Shown here piece by piece: positions 1-8,529 of a stretch of 15,164 nt of DNA. The translations under genes were made by a program, and so were the position numbers. The stretch lies in assembly GCA_038124765.1 (NCBI GenBank), contig JAYPCO010000026.1, positions 1 to 15,164 on the forward strand, written 5' to 3'. Within the stretch, counting starts at the first letter, position 1, and every line of letters begins with the position of its first letter. The DNA comes from HIMB59 sp038124765. Its GTDB lineage: Bacteria > Pseudomonadota > Alphaproteobacteria > HIMB59. A model generated the notes under the pieces. That model was not told where the DNA came from and ran no database searches. It saw nothing but the letters and a program-made list of their open reading frames with translations.

Positions 1-2
1 TA

Positions 3-899
3 ATGCGCATTAATATTGAGATTGGTGATATTGAAGCATTTATTGAATTAGCGGATACTAACTCATTTGCAAAAGCTGCAAGTAATTTAAACCTCTCTCA
101 GCCAGCCCTTTCTCGACGCATTCAAAAATTAGAAAATGAACTTGGCACAGTTCTGTTCGATCGAACTACAAGAAAAGTACAGTTATCTTATTCAGGCAGG
201 AACTTTTATGAAAGAGCGAGAAGTATTATAGAGGCAGTCAAAACTGCTACTAAAACATTAAGTGAAAAATACAGTTTTCCTTCCATAGTGAAAATTGGTG
301 CTGTGAATTCATCTTTGAGAAATATTATTTACCCCACACTAAAAATTTTTAAAGAAGTAGAACCACGTTGTAAGGTTCAAATCATTGAACGATCTGCAAA
401 TTATGTAGTCGACAGTGTTTTGGGAGGAGAGTGTGATTTTGGAGTTAACTTTACTGGTGTACAGGAACCGGGAGTCACATTTGAAAGTTTATTTGATGAA
501 GATTATGTTGTTGTTTTTCCCAAAGGGGATGTGTTAGAGAAAAAAAGAAAAATTAAACTATCTGAAATTAAAGATAGAGATTTTATTTCCGTTTGGAAAG
601 GATCAGGCAGTAGAATTTATTTTGAGAATGCCTTAGCTAGACAAAAAGAAGATTTAGATTGGACTTATGAAGTTCGCCATGTGCCCTCTGCTCTCAATAT
701 GGTAGAACAAGGCCTAGGTATAACCCTTGCACCAAAATTAGCTGTATCCCAAGACTATTCCTCTCTCTCGTATAGACCTTTGATTGATCCTTCCGTAACG
801 AGAACTATGGGTTTAATTAAAAGATCTGGGAAAGACTTAGGATACGATGCGCAAAAGCTTTATGATTTATTAAAAGAACGGTATAAAAAAACCGTTTAA
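3..899 (+). CDS. LysR-family transcriptional regulator
   Basis: This is a 298-residue LysR-type regulator, the usual family length. An N-terminal winged helix-turn-helix spans about residues 8-66, with the typical pattern of an alanine-rich helix (FAKAASNLNLSQPALSRRI) followed by LENELGTVLFDR. A linker helix follows, then a periplasmic-binding-protein-like effector domain (about 92-292). The domain layout is plain, but neither the effector nor the targets can be read from it. It lies 48 nt upstream of acnA on the same strand, so control of acnA, or co-transcription with it, is possible but unproven. The ATG at 3-5 sits in the sequence TAATG at the window edge, so an upstream gene may end there. 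No ribosome-binding site can be judged. The start fits the family N-terminus, although a start further upstream cannot be excluded. Confidence 0.9.
   Translation: MRINIEIGDIEAFIELADTNSFAKAASNLNLSQPALSRRIQKLENELGTVLFDRTTRKVQLSYSGRNFYERARSIIEAVKTATKTLSEKYSFPSIVKIGAVNSSLRNIIYPTLKIFKEVEPRCKVQIIERSANYVVDSVLGGECDFGVNFTGVQEPGVTFESLFDEDYVVVFPKGDVLEKKRKIKLSEIKDRDFISVWKGSGSRIYFENALARQKEDLDWTYEVRHVPSALNMVEQGLGITLAPKLAVSQDYSSLSYRPLIDPSVTRTMGLIKRSGKDLGYDAQKLYDLLKERYKKTV
877..896 (+). terminator. weak hairpin at the end of the LysR gene
   Basis: A 6-bp perfect stem, AACGGT (877-882) with ACCGTT (891-896), encloses an 8-nt A-rich loop and overlaps the last LysR codons. Only a short TTTAATTT follows. It could slow or partly stop transcription before acnA, but the stem is short and the U-tract poor, so read-through into acnA is likely. 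Confidence 0.25.
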
Positions 900-905
900 T
901 TTGTG

Positions 906-917
906 AAATGCATTAAT
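906..917 (+). promoter_or_regulatory. AAATGCATTAAT motif upstream of acnA
   Basis: The 12-mer AAATGCATTAAT ends 30 nt before the acnA start codon and contains the palindrome AATGCATT. The same 12-mer occurs on the minus strand upstream of sdhC (11851-11862). Around both copies a further TTT lies three bases upstream and an AA one base downstream. It could be a regulator site shared by the TCA genes, or part of an AT-rich promoter. No regulator is identified. Confidence 0.3.
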
Positions 918-947
918 AAAACTGCTAAAAAATGCTAATTTTCCGCC

Positions 948-3584
948 ATGAATTCATTAAATAGCTTTAAAACTCTTGATAGTTTTCAGATTAAAAATCA
1001 AGAATATCATTTTTATAATTTGTCATTATTAGAGAGTGACTATCCTAAAATTAAAAACCTTCCTAAATCCAAAAAAATATTAATTGAAAACTTACTTCGC
1101 CTTGAAGACGGCAAAGATGTTAATAAAAATTTAATTGAAAAAGTTTTGCAAAATCCGAATGATAAACATGAAATCTTTTTTCTTCCTGCGCGTGTATTAA
1201 TGCAAGATTTCACAGGGGTGCCTGCCGTAGCAGACTTAGCTGCCATGCGAGATGCGGTCGCCGCTAGGGGGAAAGATGCATCTAAGGTTAATCCCTTATC
1301 CCAAGTCGACCTAGTCATTGATCATTCTGTGATGGTTGACTACTTTGCAACTCCTGACTCTTTTCAAAAAAATGTCGATATGGAGTTTGGTAGAAATAAA
1401 GAGCGATATGAATTTTTAAAATGGGGACAACAAGCCTTTGAAAATTTTAGAGTCATTCCGCCAGGGACAGGCATTTGCCATCAAGTTAACTTAGAGTATC
1501 TAGCAAAAGTTGTTTGGGATAAAAAAGAAAATAATCAATCTATTCTTTACCCCGATAGTTTAGTGGGAACAGATAGCCATACAACTATGGTTAACGGTCT
1601 TGGCGTATTAGGCTGGGGCGTGGGTGGAATTGAAGCAGAAGCTGCAATGCTTGGTCAGTCTATTTCTATGTTATTGCCTGAGGTTGTTGGGTTTAATATA
1701 AAAGGTAAATTAAATGAAGGCGTCACTGCAACAGACTTAGTTTTAACTATAGTTGAAATGCTAAGAGCAAAGGGCGTGGTTGGAAAATTTGTTGAATTTT
1801 ACGGCGATGGTTTGAATAATCTTTCTCTTGCCGACAGAGCAACGATTGCCAATATGGCCCCAGAATATGGAGCAACCTGTGGATTCTTTGCCGTTGATGA
1901 TGAAACTTTAAAATACCTCAAGCTCACCTCAAGGTCTGCTGAATTAATTGAAATAGTTGAGAAATATAGCAAAAGTCAGGGTTTATGGTTAAGTAATGAC
2001 TGTGAATACGATGACCATTTAGAGCTAAATTTAGGTAGTGTCAATGCATCGCTTTCAGGACCAAAACGACCACAGGATAGAATAGACCTAGATAAAGTTA
2101 GTTCAAATTTTAATAATTTTTTAAACAAGCCAATTGAAGAAGCAGGTGTAGAAAATGCTAATTATAAAATCAAAGACGGTGATGTTGTAATTGCGGCTAT
2201 TACTTCTTGTACTAATACTTCAAACCCCAATGTACTTGTTGCAGCTGGTTTAGTTGCAAAAAAAGCAACAGAGTTAGGTTTGAGTGTTAAGCCATGGGTA
2301 AAAACATCTTTAGCGCCTGGTTCAAAAGTTGTTACAGATTATTTAAACGAAGCAAATCTCAGTAAGTATTTAGATTTATTAGGTTTTCATCTTGTTGGAT
2401 ATGGCTGTACAACTTGTATTGGAAATTCAGGTCCATTAAATGAAGAGATTGCCAATTCTATTACCAATAATAATTTAACTGTAGCCTCTGTATTATCTGG
2501 AAATCGAAATTTTGAAGGCAGGGTTAACCCTCATGTTAAAGCAAACTATTTAGCATCACCGCCTTTAGTGGTTGCCTATGCATTAGCAGGGACAGTCAAT
2601 ATAGATCTTACAAAAGATGCTCTTGGTCAAAATTCTGAAGGTAAAGATATTTTCTTAAAAGATATTTGGCCAACCAACGAAGAGATTAACTTAGCTGTTC
2701 AAAAAAATGTTACTCCGACCATGTTTGCAAAACAATATGCCGATGCTTTAAATGGTCCAAAGGAGTGGCAACAGATTAATATCGCAACTGGGGATCAATA
2801 TAACTGGAATACCCAATCTACTTATGTTCAGCAACCTCCCTTCTTTCAAAACATGTCAGATGTTAATAAGGAGATTAAAACTATTGAGGACGCCCGCCCA
2901 CTTTTATTATTGGGCAATAGTGTAACGACTGATCATATCTCCCCCGCCGGAGCGATTAAAAAAGAAAGTCCTGCAGGTAATTACTTTATGGAAAGACAAA
3001 TTCTACAGAAGGATTTTAACTCCTACGGTGCCAGAAGAGGTAATCACGAAGTTATGATGCGGGGAACTTTTGCAAATATTCGTATTCGCAATCAACTACT
3101 CAATGATGTTGAGGGTGGCTACTCAATTTTAGAACCAGAAAAGAAACAAATGAGCGTCTACGAAGTTGCTATGGAGTATCAAAAAAGATCTGAGAATATT
3201 GTTGTTTTTGCTGGTCAAGAATACGGTACAGGCTCCTCAAGAGACTGGGCGGCAAAAGGAACTAAACTCTTAGGCATCAATGCGGTAATTGCAGAGAGTT
3301 TTGAGAGAATTCATCGATCTAATCTCGTAGGCATGGGTGTACTACCCATTCAATTAGACGGCATTAGCTTAGCTGACTTAAAAGTGACTTCTTCTGACCT
3401 AGTTGATATAGAGCTATCTGAAGATATTAAACCGCTTCAAAAAATACAGATTACTCTAAAACAAAATGGGACAAATAAAACAATCTACGGAATTCTTAGA
3501 ATAGATACTTTAAATGAACTTGAGTACTACAAATCTGACGGTATTTTAAATTTTGTTCTTCGAAATATATTAAAGTCTAACTAA
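948..3584 (+). CDS. acnA: aconitate hydratase (AcnA/IRP1 type)
   Basis: Aconitase interconverts citrate and isocitrate in the cytosolic TCA cycle. The protein has 878 residues, close to the usual length of about 890 for the AcnA class. The three [4Fe-4S] cysteine ligands are visible: C421 in SCTNTSNP, and C487 and C490 in GYGCTTCIGNSG. Family blocks present include PARVLMQDFTGVPAVADLAA near residue 80, and in the C-terminal swivel domain GTGSSRDWAAKGTKLLG, which carries the catalytic serine, then SFERIHRSNLVGMGVLP. The gene appears complete. No clear Shine-Dalgarno sequence precedes the ATG. Its TAA (3582-3584) overlaps the sucB stop codon on the other strand, and its likely terminator lies inside the sucB coding sequence. 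The shared motif at 906-917 hints at control in common with sdhC. Confidence 0.98.
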   Translation: MNSLNSFKTLDSFQIKNQEYHFYNLSLLESDYPKIKNLPKSKKILIENLLRLEDGKDVNKNLIEKVLQNPNDKHEIFFLPARVLMQDFTGVPAVADLAAMRDAVAARGKDASKVNPLSQVDLVIDHSVMVDYFATPDSFQKNVDMEFGRNKERYEFLKWGQQAFENFRVIPPGTGICHQVNLEYLAKVVWDKKENNQSILYPDSLVGTDSHTTMVNGLGVLGWGVGGIEAEAAMLGQSISMLLPEVVGFNIKGKLNEGVTATDLVLTIVEMLRAKGVVGKFVEFYGDGLNNLSLADRATIANMAPEYGATCGFFAVDDETLKYLKLTSRSAELIEIVEKYSKSQGLWLSNDCEYDDHLELNLGSVNASLSGPKRPQDRIDLDKVSSNFNNFLNKPIEEAGVENANYKIKDGDVVIAAITSCTNTSNPNVLVAAGLVAKKATELGLSVKPWVKTSLAPGSKVVTDYLNEANLSKYLDLLGFHLVGYGCTTCIGNSGPLNEEIANSITNNNLTVASVLSGNRNFEGRVNPHVKANYLASPPLVVAYALAGTVNIDLTKDALGQNSEGKDIFLKDIWPTNEEINLAVQKNVTPTMFAKQYADALNGPKEWQQINIATGDQYNWNTQSTYVQQPPFFQNMSDVNKEIKTIEDARPLLLLGNSVTTDHISPAGAIKKESPAGNYFMERQILQKDFNSYGARRGNHEVMMRGTFANIRIRNQLLNDVEGGYSILEPEKKQMSVYEVAMEYQKRSENIVVFAGQEYGTGSSRDWAAKGTKLLGINAVIAESFERIHRSNLVGMGVLPIQLDGISLADLKVTSSDLVDIELSEDIKPLQKIQITLKQNGTNKTIYGILRIDTLNELEYYKSDGILNFVLRNILKSN

Positions 3585-4666
3585 CTAATAGAAGGGTTCT
3601 CGATTAGTTTTTTCACTGTTACTAAAAAAGTAACTGCTTGCTTTCCATCAATCAAACGATGATCATAGCTTAATGCAATGTACATCATCGGACGAATGAC
3701 AACTTCATTATTAACTGCAATAGGTCGGTTAATAATAGAGTGCATTCCTAAGATGGCACTTTGCGGAGGGTTGATAATAGGAGTACTCATCATCGAGCCA
3801 TAAATACCTCCATTAGTAATTGAAAACGTGCCTCCGGATAGATCAGCCATAGAGAGTTTATTAGTGTTTGCTTTTTGGGCTAATTCAATAATATTTTTTT
3901 CTATATCTGCATTTGAAAGGGAAGCAACATTTTTAATCACTGGTACCACTAGGCCTTTCTCTGATCCAATAGCAACACCGATATCATGATAATTTTTATA
4001 AATAATTTTATCCTCAAAAATTTCAGAATTAATTTCTGGGATTTCAGCAAGCGCTTGAGAGCAGGCCTTTAAAAAGAAAGACATGATACCTAATTTGACA
4101 CCATGTTTTTTTTGAAAGTTATCTTGTTCCTTTTTTCTTAATTCCATTACTGCAGACATATCCACCTCATTAAAGGTTGTTAAAATGGCTGCATTGTTTT
4201 GAGCATCTTTTAGTCGTCTCGCAATCGTTTGTCGAAGTTTTGACATGGGGACGATTTTTTCTCCATTACTGTCATGTGGTTGATCGAAATTTGGAATATC
4301 GTCTTTTTCATTATCATGAGATGACTGTTGTAAATCTTCTGAAACTTGTTTTTTTTCAATAGTTTTTTCTTCTTGAATAGGCTCAGCTGGGGGTGAATTG
4401 GGTTTGATTTCTTGTGCTACGGTCTCCCCTGCTCCTTCAGCATATTCAGCGATAACTTCTCCTACTTTAACTGTTGCCCCTTCAGATACTAATATTTTGG
4501 ACAGCACTCCATCGCTTTGCGCAGGTATTTCTATGGTGATTTTTTCGGTTTCAATTTCTGCTAAGTTGTCGCCAGATTTGAAGCTATCCCCTTCTTTGAC
4601 AACCCAAGCTGTAAGAGTCCCTTCAATAATTGACTCACCTAATTCTGGTACTTTTACATTGCTCAT
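3581..4666 (-). CDS. sucB: 2-oxoglutarate dehydrogenase E2 (dihydrolipoyl succinyltransferase)
   Basis: E2 core of the 2-oxoglutarate dehydrogenase complex, which transfers the succinyl group from E1 to CoA. An N-terminal lipoyl domain (about 1-78) has the lipoylated lysine K42 in EIETEKITIEIP. An acidic, Pro/Ser/Gln-rich linker (about 79-136) follows, then the acyltransferase domain (about 137-361) with catalytic H336 and D340 in SYDHRLIDGK. At 361 residues it is shorter than the usual bacterial SucB of about 400. The missing part is the peripheral-subunit-binding domain that normally sits in the linker and holds E3: no PAVRKL...GTGxxGRI-like stretch is visible. The C-terminus also ends early, as ENPSIS. 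The start codon directly follows the sucA stop (TAAATG), with GAGGA about 10 nt upstream inside sucA. The pattern indicates translational coupling. Confidence 0.95.
   Translation of the reverse strand: MSNVKVPELGESIIEGTLTAWVVKEGDSFKSGDNLAEIETEKITIEIPAQSDGVLSKILVSEGATVKVGEVIAEYAEGAGETVAQEIKPNSPPAEPIQEEKTIEKKQVSEDLQQSSHDNEKDDIPNFDQPHDSNGEKIVPMSKLRQTIARRLKDAQNNAAILTTFNEVDMSAVMELRKKEQDNFQKKHGVKLGIMSFFLKACSQALAEIPEINSEIFEDKIIYKNYHDIGVAIGSEKGLVVPVIKNVASLSNADIEKNIIELAQKANTNKLSMADLSGGTFSITNGGIYGSMMSTPIINPPQSAILGMHSIINRPIAVNNEVVIRPMMYIALSYDHRLIDGKQAVTFLVTVKKLIENPSIS
3583..3613 (+). terminator. acnA terminator embedded in the sucB 3' end
   Basis: On the + strand AACTAAT (3583-3589) pairs with ATTAGTT (3603-3609). 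Inside it AGAA (3590-3593) pairs with TTCT (3597-3600) around a GGG loop, leaving a two-base CG bulge. Ts continue to 3613. This forms an AU-rich intrinsic terminator for acnA starting inside its own stop codon. The same bases encode the last codons of sucB. On the minus strand no T-run follows the stem, so it probably does not end the sucB transcript well. Confidence 0.5.
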
Positions 4667-7522
4667 TTATTCGTAGTCCTCGGGTAAATCTTTGAACTTC
4701 ATAAAACTTATACCAGTTTTTGCCTTTATAATAGATTTTATAGATGATTGCAGAGCTAGTTTTTTAATCATGTTTTGATTTGCATTATGTCTTTTTGCTA
4801 TACCTGTAGCTGGAGCGGCTGATCTCTTTCTGCCGATATAATGAATTTGTTGATCTAAGTTGTTTTTAGATAGGATATGTCTGATACGACTTTTAACAAA
4901 ATCCCAAGGTCCCATATTTTTAGGCTCTTCTTGTGCCCAAATGAAGTCACAATTTTTGTGATTCAGTATTACTTCTGTCATCGTGTCATAGGGGAAAGGA
5001 TAGAGTTGCTCCAATCGAACAATTTTTACATTTTTAATTTTATTCTCAGTTCGATAATCATCTAATTCATAATATATTTTTCCAGAACAAAATATGACAC
5101 GTTTAGTGTTTTTGATATCCTCGTCAATTATTCGATGAAAACTAGTACGGCCTGTAAACTCATCTAAATTTGAAACATTGTTAGGATGGCGAAGAGTTGA
5201 TTTTGGAGTAAAAATTACTAAAGGCTTTCTAAAATTTCTATGAATTTGTCTTCGAAGGGCATGAAAATAGCTCGCTGGTGTCGTGCAATTCACAACTTGA
5301 ATATTATCCTCTGCTGCCATTTGTAAAAATCGTTCAATACGAGCACTAGAATGCTCCGGTCCCATTCCTTCATGACCATGAGGAAGAAGGAGAACAATAC
5401 CGCTCATTTGCATCCATTTTCGCTCGCTTGCTGCAATAAATTGATCAATGATAATTTGTGCACCGTTAGCAAAATCACCAAACTGAGCCTCCCATAAGAC
5501 TAAGGTATTAGGGTCTGCAAGTGAGTATCCGTATTCAAATCCCAACACTCCTAACTCGGACAGGAAGCTGTCAATAACCTCAAACTGTTTTTGATTCTTA
5601 CTAATATTATTTAAAGGAATATATCTTTCCTCATTTTCCTGATCCCAAAATACGGAGTGTCGTTGACTAAATGTGCCCCTGCCCGAGTCTTGCCCTGCAA
5701 GTCTAACTCGATAACCCTCTGTTAGCAGTGTTCCGAACGCTAATGCCTCTGCAAAAGACCAATCAATATTTTTTCCAGATTTTATAGACTTGGATCTTGC
5801 TTCATTAAATTTTTCTAATTTTGGATGAAGATTAAACTCCTTGGGCACTATAGTGATTTTTTTTCCTACTTCTTTTAAGGCACTTTCAGGGACAGAAGTT
5901 TTACCTCTTCTTAATGTGTTTTTAGGAGCTCTGCTTAATCCGCTCCATTGCCCTCCTAACCATCCTTTTGTTTTGATTTTATAATCTTTAGCTTTTTCAA
6001 ATTTTGTTTCTAAATCCTGCCATATTTTATCTTGAAGAAAGTCTAATTGTTTTTTGGTGATAACTTCTTGCTCTAATAGTTTTTCTGCATAAATACTGGC
6101 AACATTTTTTTTCTTTTTGATTGTTTTGTACATAATAGGCTGAGTGAAAGAAGGTTCGTCACCCTCATTATGTCCGTGTTTTCTGTAACAGAACATATCG
6201 ACCATAGTATCTTTTTTAAAAGTATTTCTAAATTCTGTAGCTGCTCTCGATGCTAGAACTACTGCTTCAGGATCGTCTCCGTTGACATGAAAAATAGGTG
6301 CTTGAACTATTTTTGCTATTTCAGAGGAGTAGGGAGCTGATCGACTATATTGCGGGCTTGTCGTAAATCCAATTTGATTATTAATAATAAAGTGGATTAA
6401 TCCACCAATACGATATCCATTTAATTGAGACATGGTAAATGTCTCCGCTACAATGCCCTGACCTGCAACTGCTGCATCCCCATGGATTAATAAACCAGAT
6501 ACTTTCTCATTATCTTTATCTTGGATCATAGTCTGTTTTGCTCTTATTTTCCCAGCTACAACTGGGTTAACTGCCTCTAAGTGAGATGGGTTAGCAGCCA
6601 TACTGACATGTATTATATTTCCGCTAAAGCTTCGATCGGAGCTAGCACCTAAGTGATATTTAACATCTCCTGATCCTTGGTCACTGAGGGCGTTTTCCCC
6701 TCCGTGGATAAATTCACTAAAAATTTGAATATGAGGTTTTTTGACAATATTAGCTAGGATATTTAAACGACCTCGATGAGCACATGCAAAACTAAAATCC
6801 TTGACGCCAAATTCTGACGATCTTTTTAATACTTGCTCTAAAGCAGGAATAGTTGATTCAGCGCCATCTAATCCAAAACGTTTAGTGCCCCGATATTTAG
6901 TATCTAAAAATTTTTCAAAATACTCGGCTGAAATTAATCTTTCTAATATTGTTCTTTTTCCAAGTGGCGTTAATTTCATATCTTTTTTATCTTCAATACG
7001 AGACTTGAGCCATAAATACTCTTCGGCGCTTTGTATGTGTTTGTACTCCAAAGCCAATGTTCCTGAATAAATAGATTGAAGCTTGTCTATTACTTCTTTC
7101 ACTGTGGCTGATTGAAAACCTAAATAGCCAAATAAGAAAATTTTTCTATTTAAGTCTCTCTTTTGAAATCCATAATACTCAGGATCTAAACCAGAGGGTT
7201 TATTTTGAATAGCAAGTCCAAGAGGATCTAAATTGGCTACAAGGTGGCCTATTTCTCTATAAGCCCTGATCATCATGACTAAACGTAATGAATCAGAGAT
7301 TGCCTGATCTAAATCTGTTTGAGCAAAATCTGATGGACGATTGTTTTTAGACCAATCTATTTTTTCATAGTCTTGTAAAATTGCTAATTCTTCGGGCTCA
7401 AGGGATTTAAAAAAATCATGCCAACTTTTATCAACCGATGAAGGGTCTTTAATATACTCTCTATAAATAGATACAACTTGTGAAGCGTTAGAAGTTGTTA
7501 AAAAAGAGTTATAAGATCTCAT
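4667..7522 (-). CDS. sucA: 2-oxoglutarate dehydrogenase E1 component
   Basis: Thiamine-diphosphate-dependent E1 subunit, which decarboxylates 2-oxoglutarate and succinylates the lipoyl group of E2. At 951 residues it has normal full length. Landmarks are the N-terminal E2-interaction segment ending in SWHDFF near residue 35, AHRGRLNIL at 248-256, H290 in YHLGAS, MAANPSHLEAVNPVV near 308, and the ThDP/Mg motif GDAAVAGQG (348-356) with NNQIGFTT (381-388). RKHGHNEGDEP, MGPEHSSARIERFLQ and the C-terminal transketolase-like domain follow. The ATG at 7522 gives the family N-terminus, with AGGA three bases upstream. It lies 55 nt after mdh and directly before sucB, with no sucCD between mdh and sucA. 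Confidence 0.98.
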   Translation of the reverse strand: MRSYNSFLTTSNASQVVSIYREYIKDPSSVDKSWHDFFKSLEPEELAILQDYEKIDWSKNNRPSDFAQTDLDQAISDSLRLVMMIRAYREIGHLVANLDPLGLAIQNKPSGLDPEYYGFQKRDLNRKIFLFGYLGFQSATVKEVIDKLQSIYSGTLALEYKHIQSAEEYLWLKSRIEDKKDMKLTPLGKRTILERLISAEYFEKFLDTKYRGTKRFGLDGAESTIPALEQVLKRSSEFGVKDFSFACAHRGRLNILANIVKKPHIQIFSEFIHGGENALSDQGSGDVKYHLGASSDRSFSGNIIHVSMAANPSHLEAVNPVVAGKIRAKQTMIQDKDNEKVSGLLIHGDAAVAGQGIVAETFTMSQLNGYRIGGLIHFIINNQIGFTTSPQYSRSAPYSSEIAKIVQAPIFHVNGDDPEAVVLASRAATEFRNTFKKDTMVDMFCYRKHGHNEGDEPSFTQPIMYKTIKKKKNVASIYAEKLLEQEVITKKQLDFLQDKIWQDLETKFEKAKDYKIKTKGWLGGQWSGLSRAPKNTLRRGKTSVPESALKEVGKKITIVPKEFNLHPKLEKFNEARSKSIKSGKNIDWSFAEALAFGTLLTEGYRVRLAGQDSGRGTFSQRHSVFWDQENEERYIPLNNISKNQKQFEVIDSFLSELGVLGFEYGYSLADPNTLVLWEAQFGDFANGAQIIIDQFIAASERKWMQMSGIVLLLPHGHEGMGPEHSSARIERFLQMAAEDNIQVVNCTTPASYFHALRRQIHRNFRKPLVIFTPKSTLRHPNNVSNLDEFTGRTSFHRIIDEDIKNTKRVIFCSGKIYYELDDYRTENKIKNVKIVRLEQLYPFPYDTMTEVILNHKNCDFIWAQEEPKNMGPWDFVKSRIRHILSKNNLDQQIHYIGRKRSAAPATGIAKRHNANQNMIKKLALQSSIKSIIKAKTGISFMKFKDLPEDYE

Positions 7523-7577
7523 TAATCCTAAGGTATTTTTACCCCTTTACTAATAAGATGTCATTCATTTTTGGGCC

Positions 7578-8522
7578 TTACAGCAATTTATCTACTGCTT
7601 GAACTAGGCCTTTAACAGAATTGACAGATGTTTTCAGCATTCCTTTTTCAGCTGCACTTAATTTAACCTCTAAAATTTTTTCAACGCCTTTTGCGCCAAT
7701 CACTGTGGGCACGCCCATATACATGTTTTTCAGACCATACTGACCATTTAGATAGGCAGCGCAAGGTAGTAATTTCTTTTGATCTAATAAATAGGCTTCA
7801 GCCATTTGAATAGCTGAACTTGCAGGGGCATAGAAAGCAGAACCTCTTTTTAGAAGTTTAACAATTTCTCCTCCTCCCATTCTTGTTCGATCAACAATTT
7901 TTTGAATTTTAGAAATAGGAATTTTCTTAATTTTAATAAAATCTAACAGAGGGATACCTCCGATAGTTGTGTAGTTGACCAGCGGAACCATATCATCGCC
8001 ATGACCACCTAATACAAATGTTTCAACATCTTTAATAGATACATCTAAAGCTTCTGATAAGAAAAATTTCATACGAGAAGAATCAAGAACCCCTGCCATT
8101 CCCACACACATATTTTTGGGGAGATTGGAGTATTTTTGTAAAACATAAACCATCGCATCTAAGGGATTAGTGATGCAAATCACAAAAGCCCTAGGGGCAT
8201 ATTTTTTAATATCTAGACCAATTTTTTTGATAATTTTACCATTAGTCTCTAATAAATCATCACGGCTCATTCCTGGCTGCCTCGGTAAACCAGCTGTAAT
8301 GATAATGACATCAGAGTTTTTCATTTGAGAGAAATCATTTGTCCCTTCAATTTTATTGGTAAAGCCTTCGACTGCTGCCGATTGACTTAAATCTAATGCC
8401 TTTCCTTGAGGCATTCCTTCAACAACATCTATTAAAGTTATGTCTCCCAGTTTTTTCATTGCCGCTAAATGGGCTAATGTTCCGCCAATATTTCCTGCGC
8501 CTATTAAAGATATTTTTGTCAT
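7578..8522 (-). CDS. mdh: malate dehydrogenase (LDH-like type)
   Basis: NAD-dependent malate dehydrogenase, which oxidises malate to oxaloacetate. At 314 residues it is a normal member of the LDH-like MDH group found in alphaproteobacteria. The Rossmann nucleotide motif GAGNIGG spans residues 8-14, with D32 (LIDV) favouring NAD. Substrate-binding arginines are R81 and R87 in GLPRQPGMSR. R81 at the specificity position indicates malate rather than lactate. N119 (ITNPLD), D147 and R150 (LDSSR) and catalytic H174 (GGHGDDMVP) are all present. It follows sdhB after 7 nt, with AGGA near the sdhB end as a possible ribosome site, so it is probably co-transcribed with the sdh genes. Confidence 0.97.
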   Translation of the reverse strand: MTKISLIGAGNIGGTLAHLAAMKKLGDITLIDVVEGMPQGKALDLSQSAAVEGFTNKIEGTNDFSQMKNSDVIIITAGLPRQPGMSRDDLLETNGKIIKKIGLDIKKYAPRAFVICITNPLDAMVYVLQKYSNLPKNMCVGMAGVLDSSRMKFFLSEALDVSIKDVETFVLGGHGDDMVPLVNYTTIGGIPLLDFIKIKKIPISKIQKIVDRTRMGGGEIVKLLKRGSAFYAPASSAIQMAEAYLLDQKKLLPCAAYLNGQYGLKNMYMGVPTVIGAKGVEKILEVKLSAAEKGMLKTSVNSVKGLVQAVDKLL

Positions 8523-8529
8523 TTTATTT

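Noticed and set aside
7539..7568. Nine-codon mini frame on the minus strand between mdh and sucA (ATG to TAA)
   Set aside because: Too short to support, with no ribosome site or amino acid bias typical of a leader peptide. Chance is the simplest explanation.
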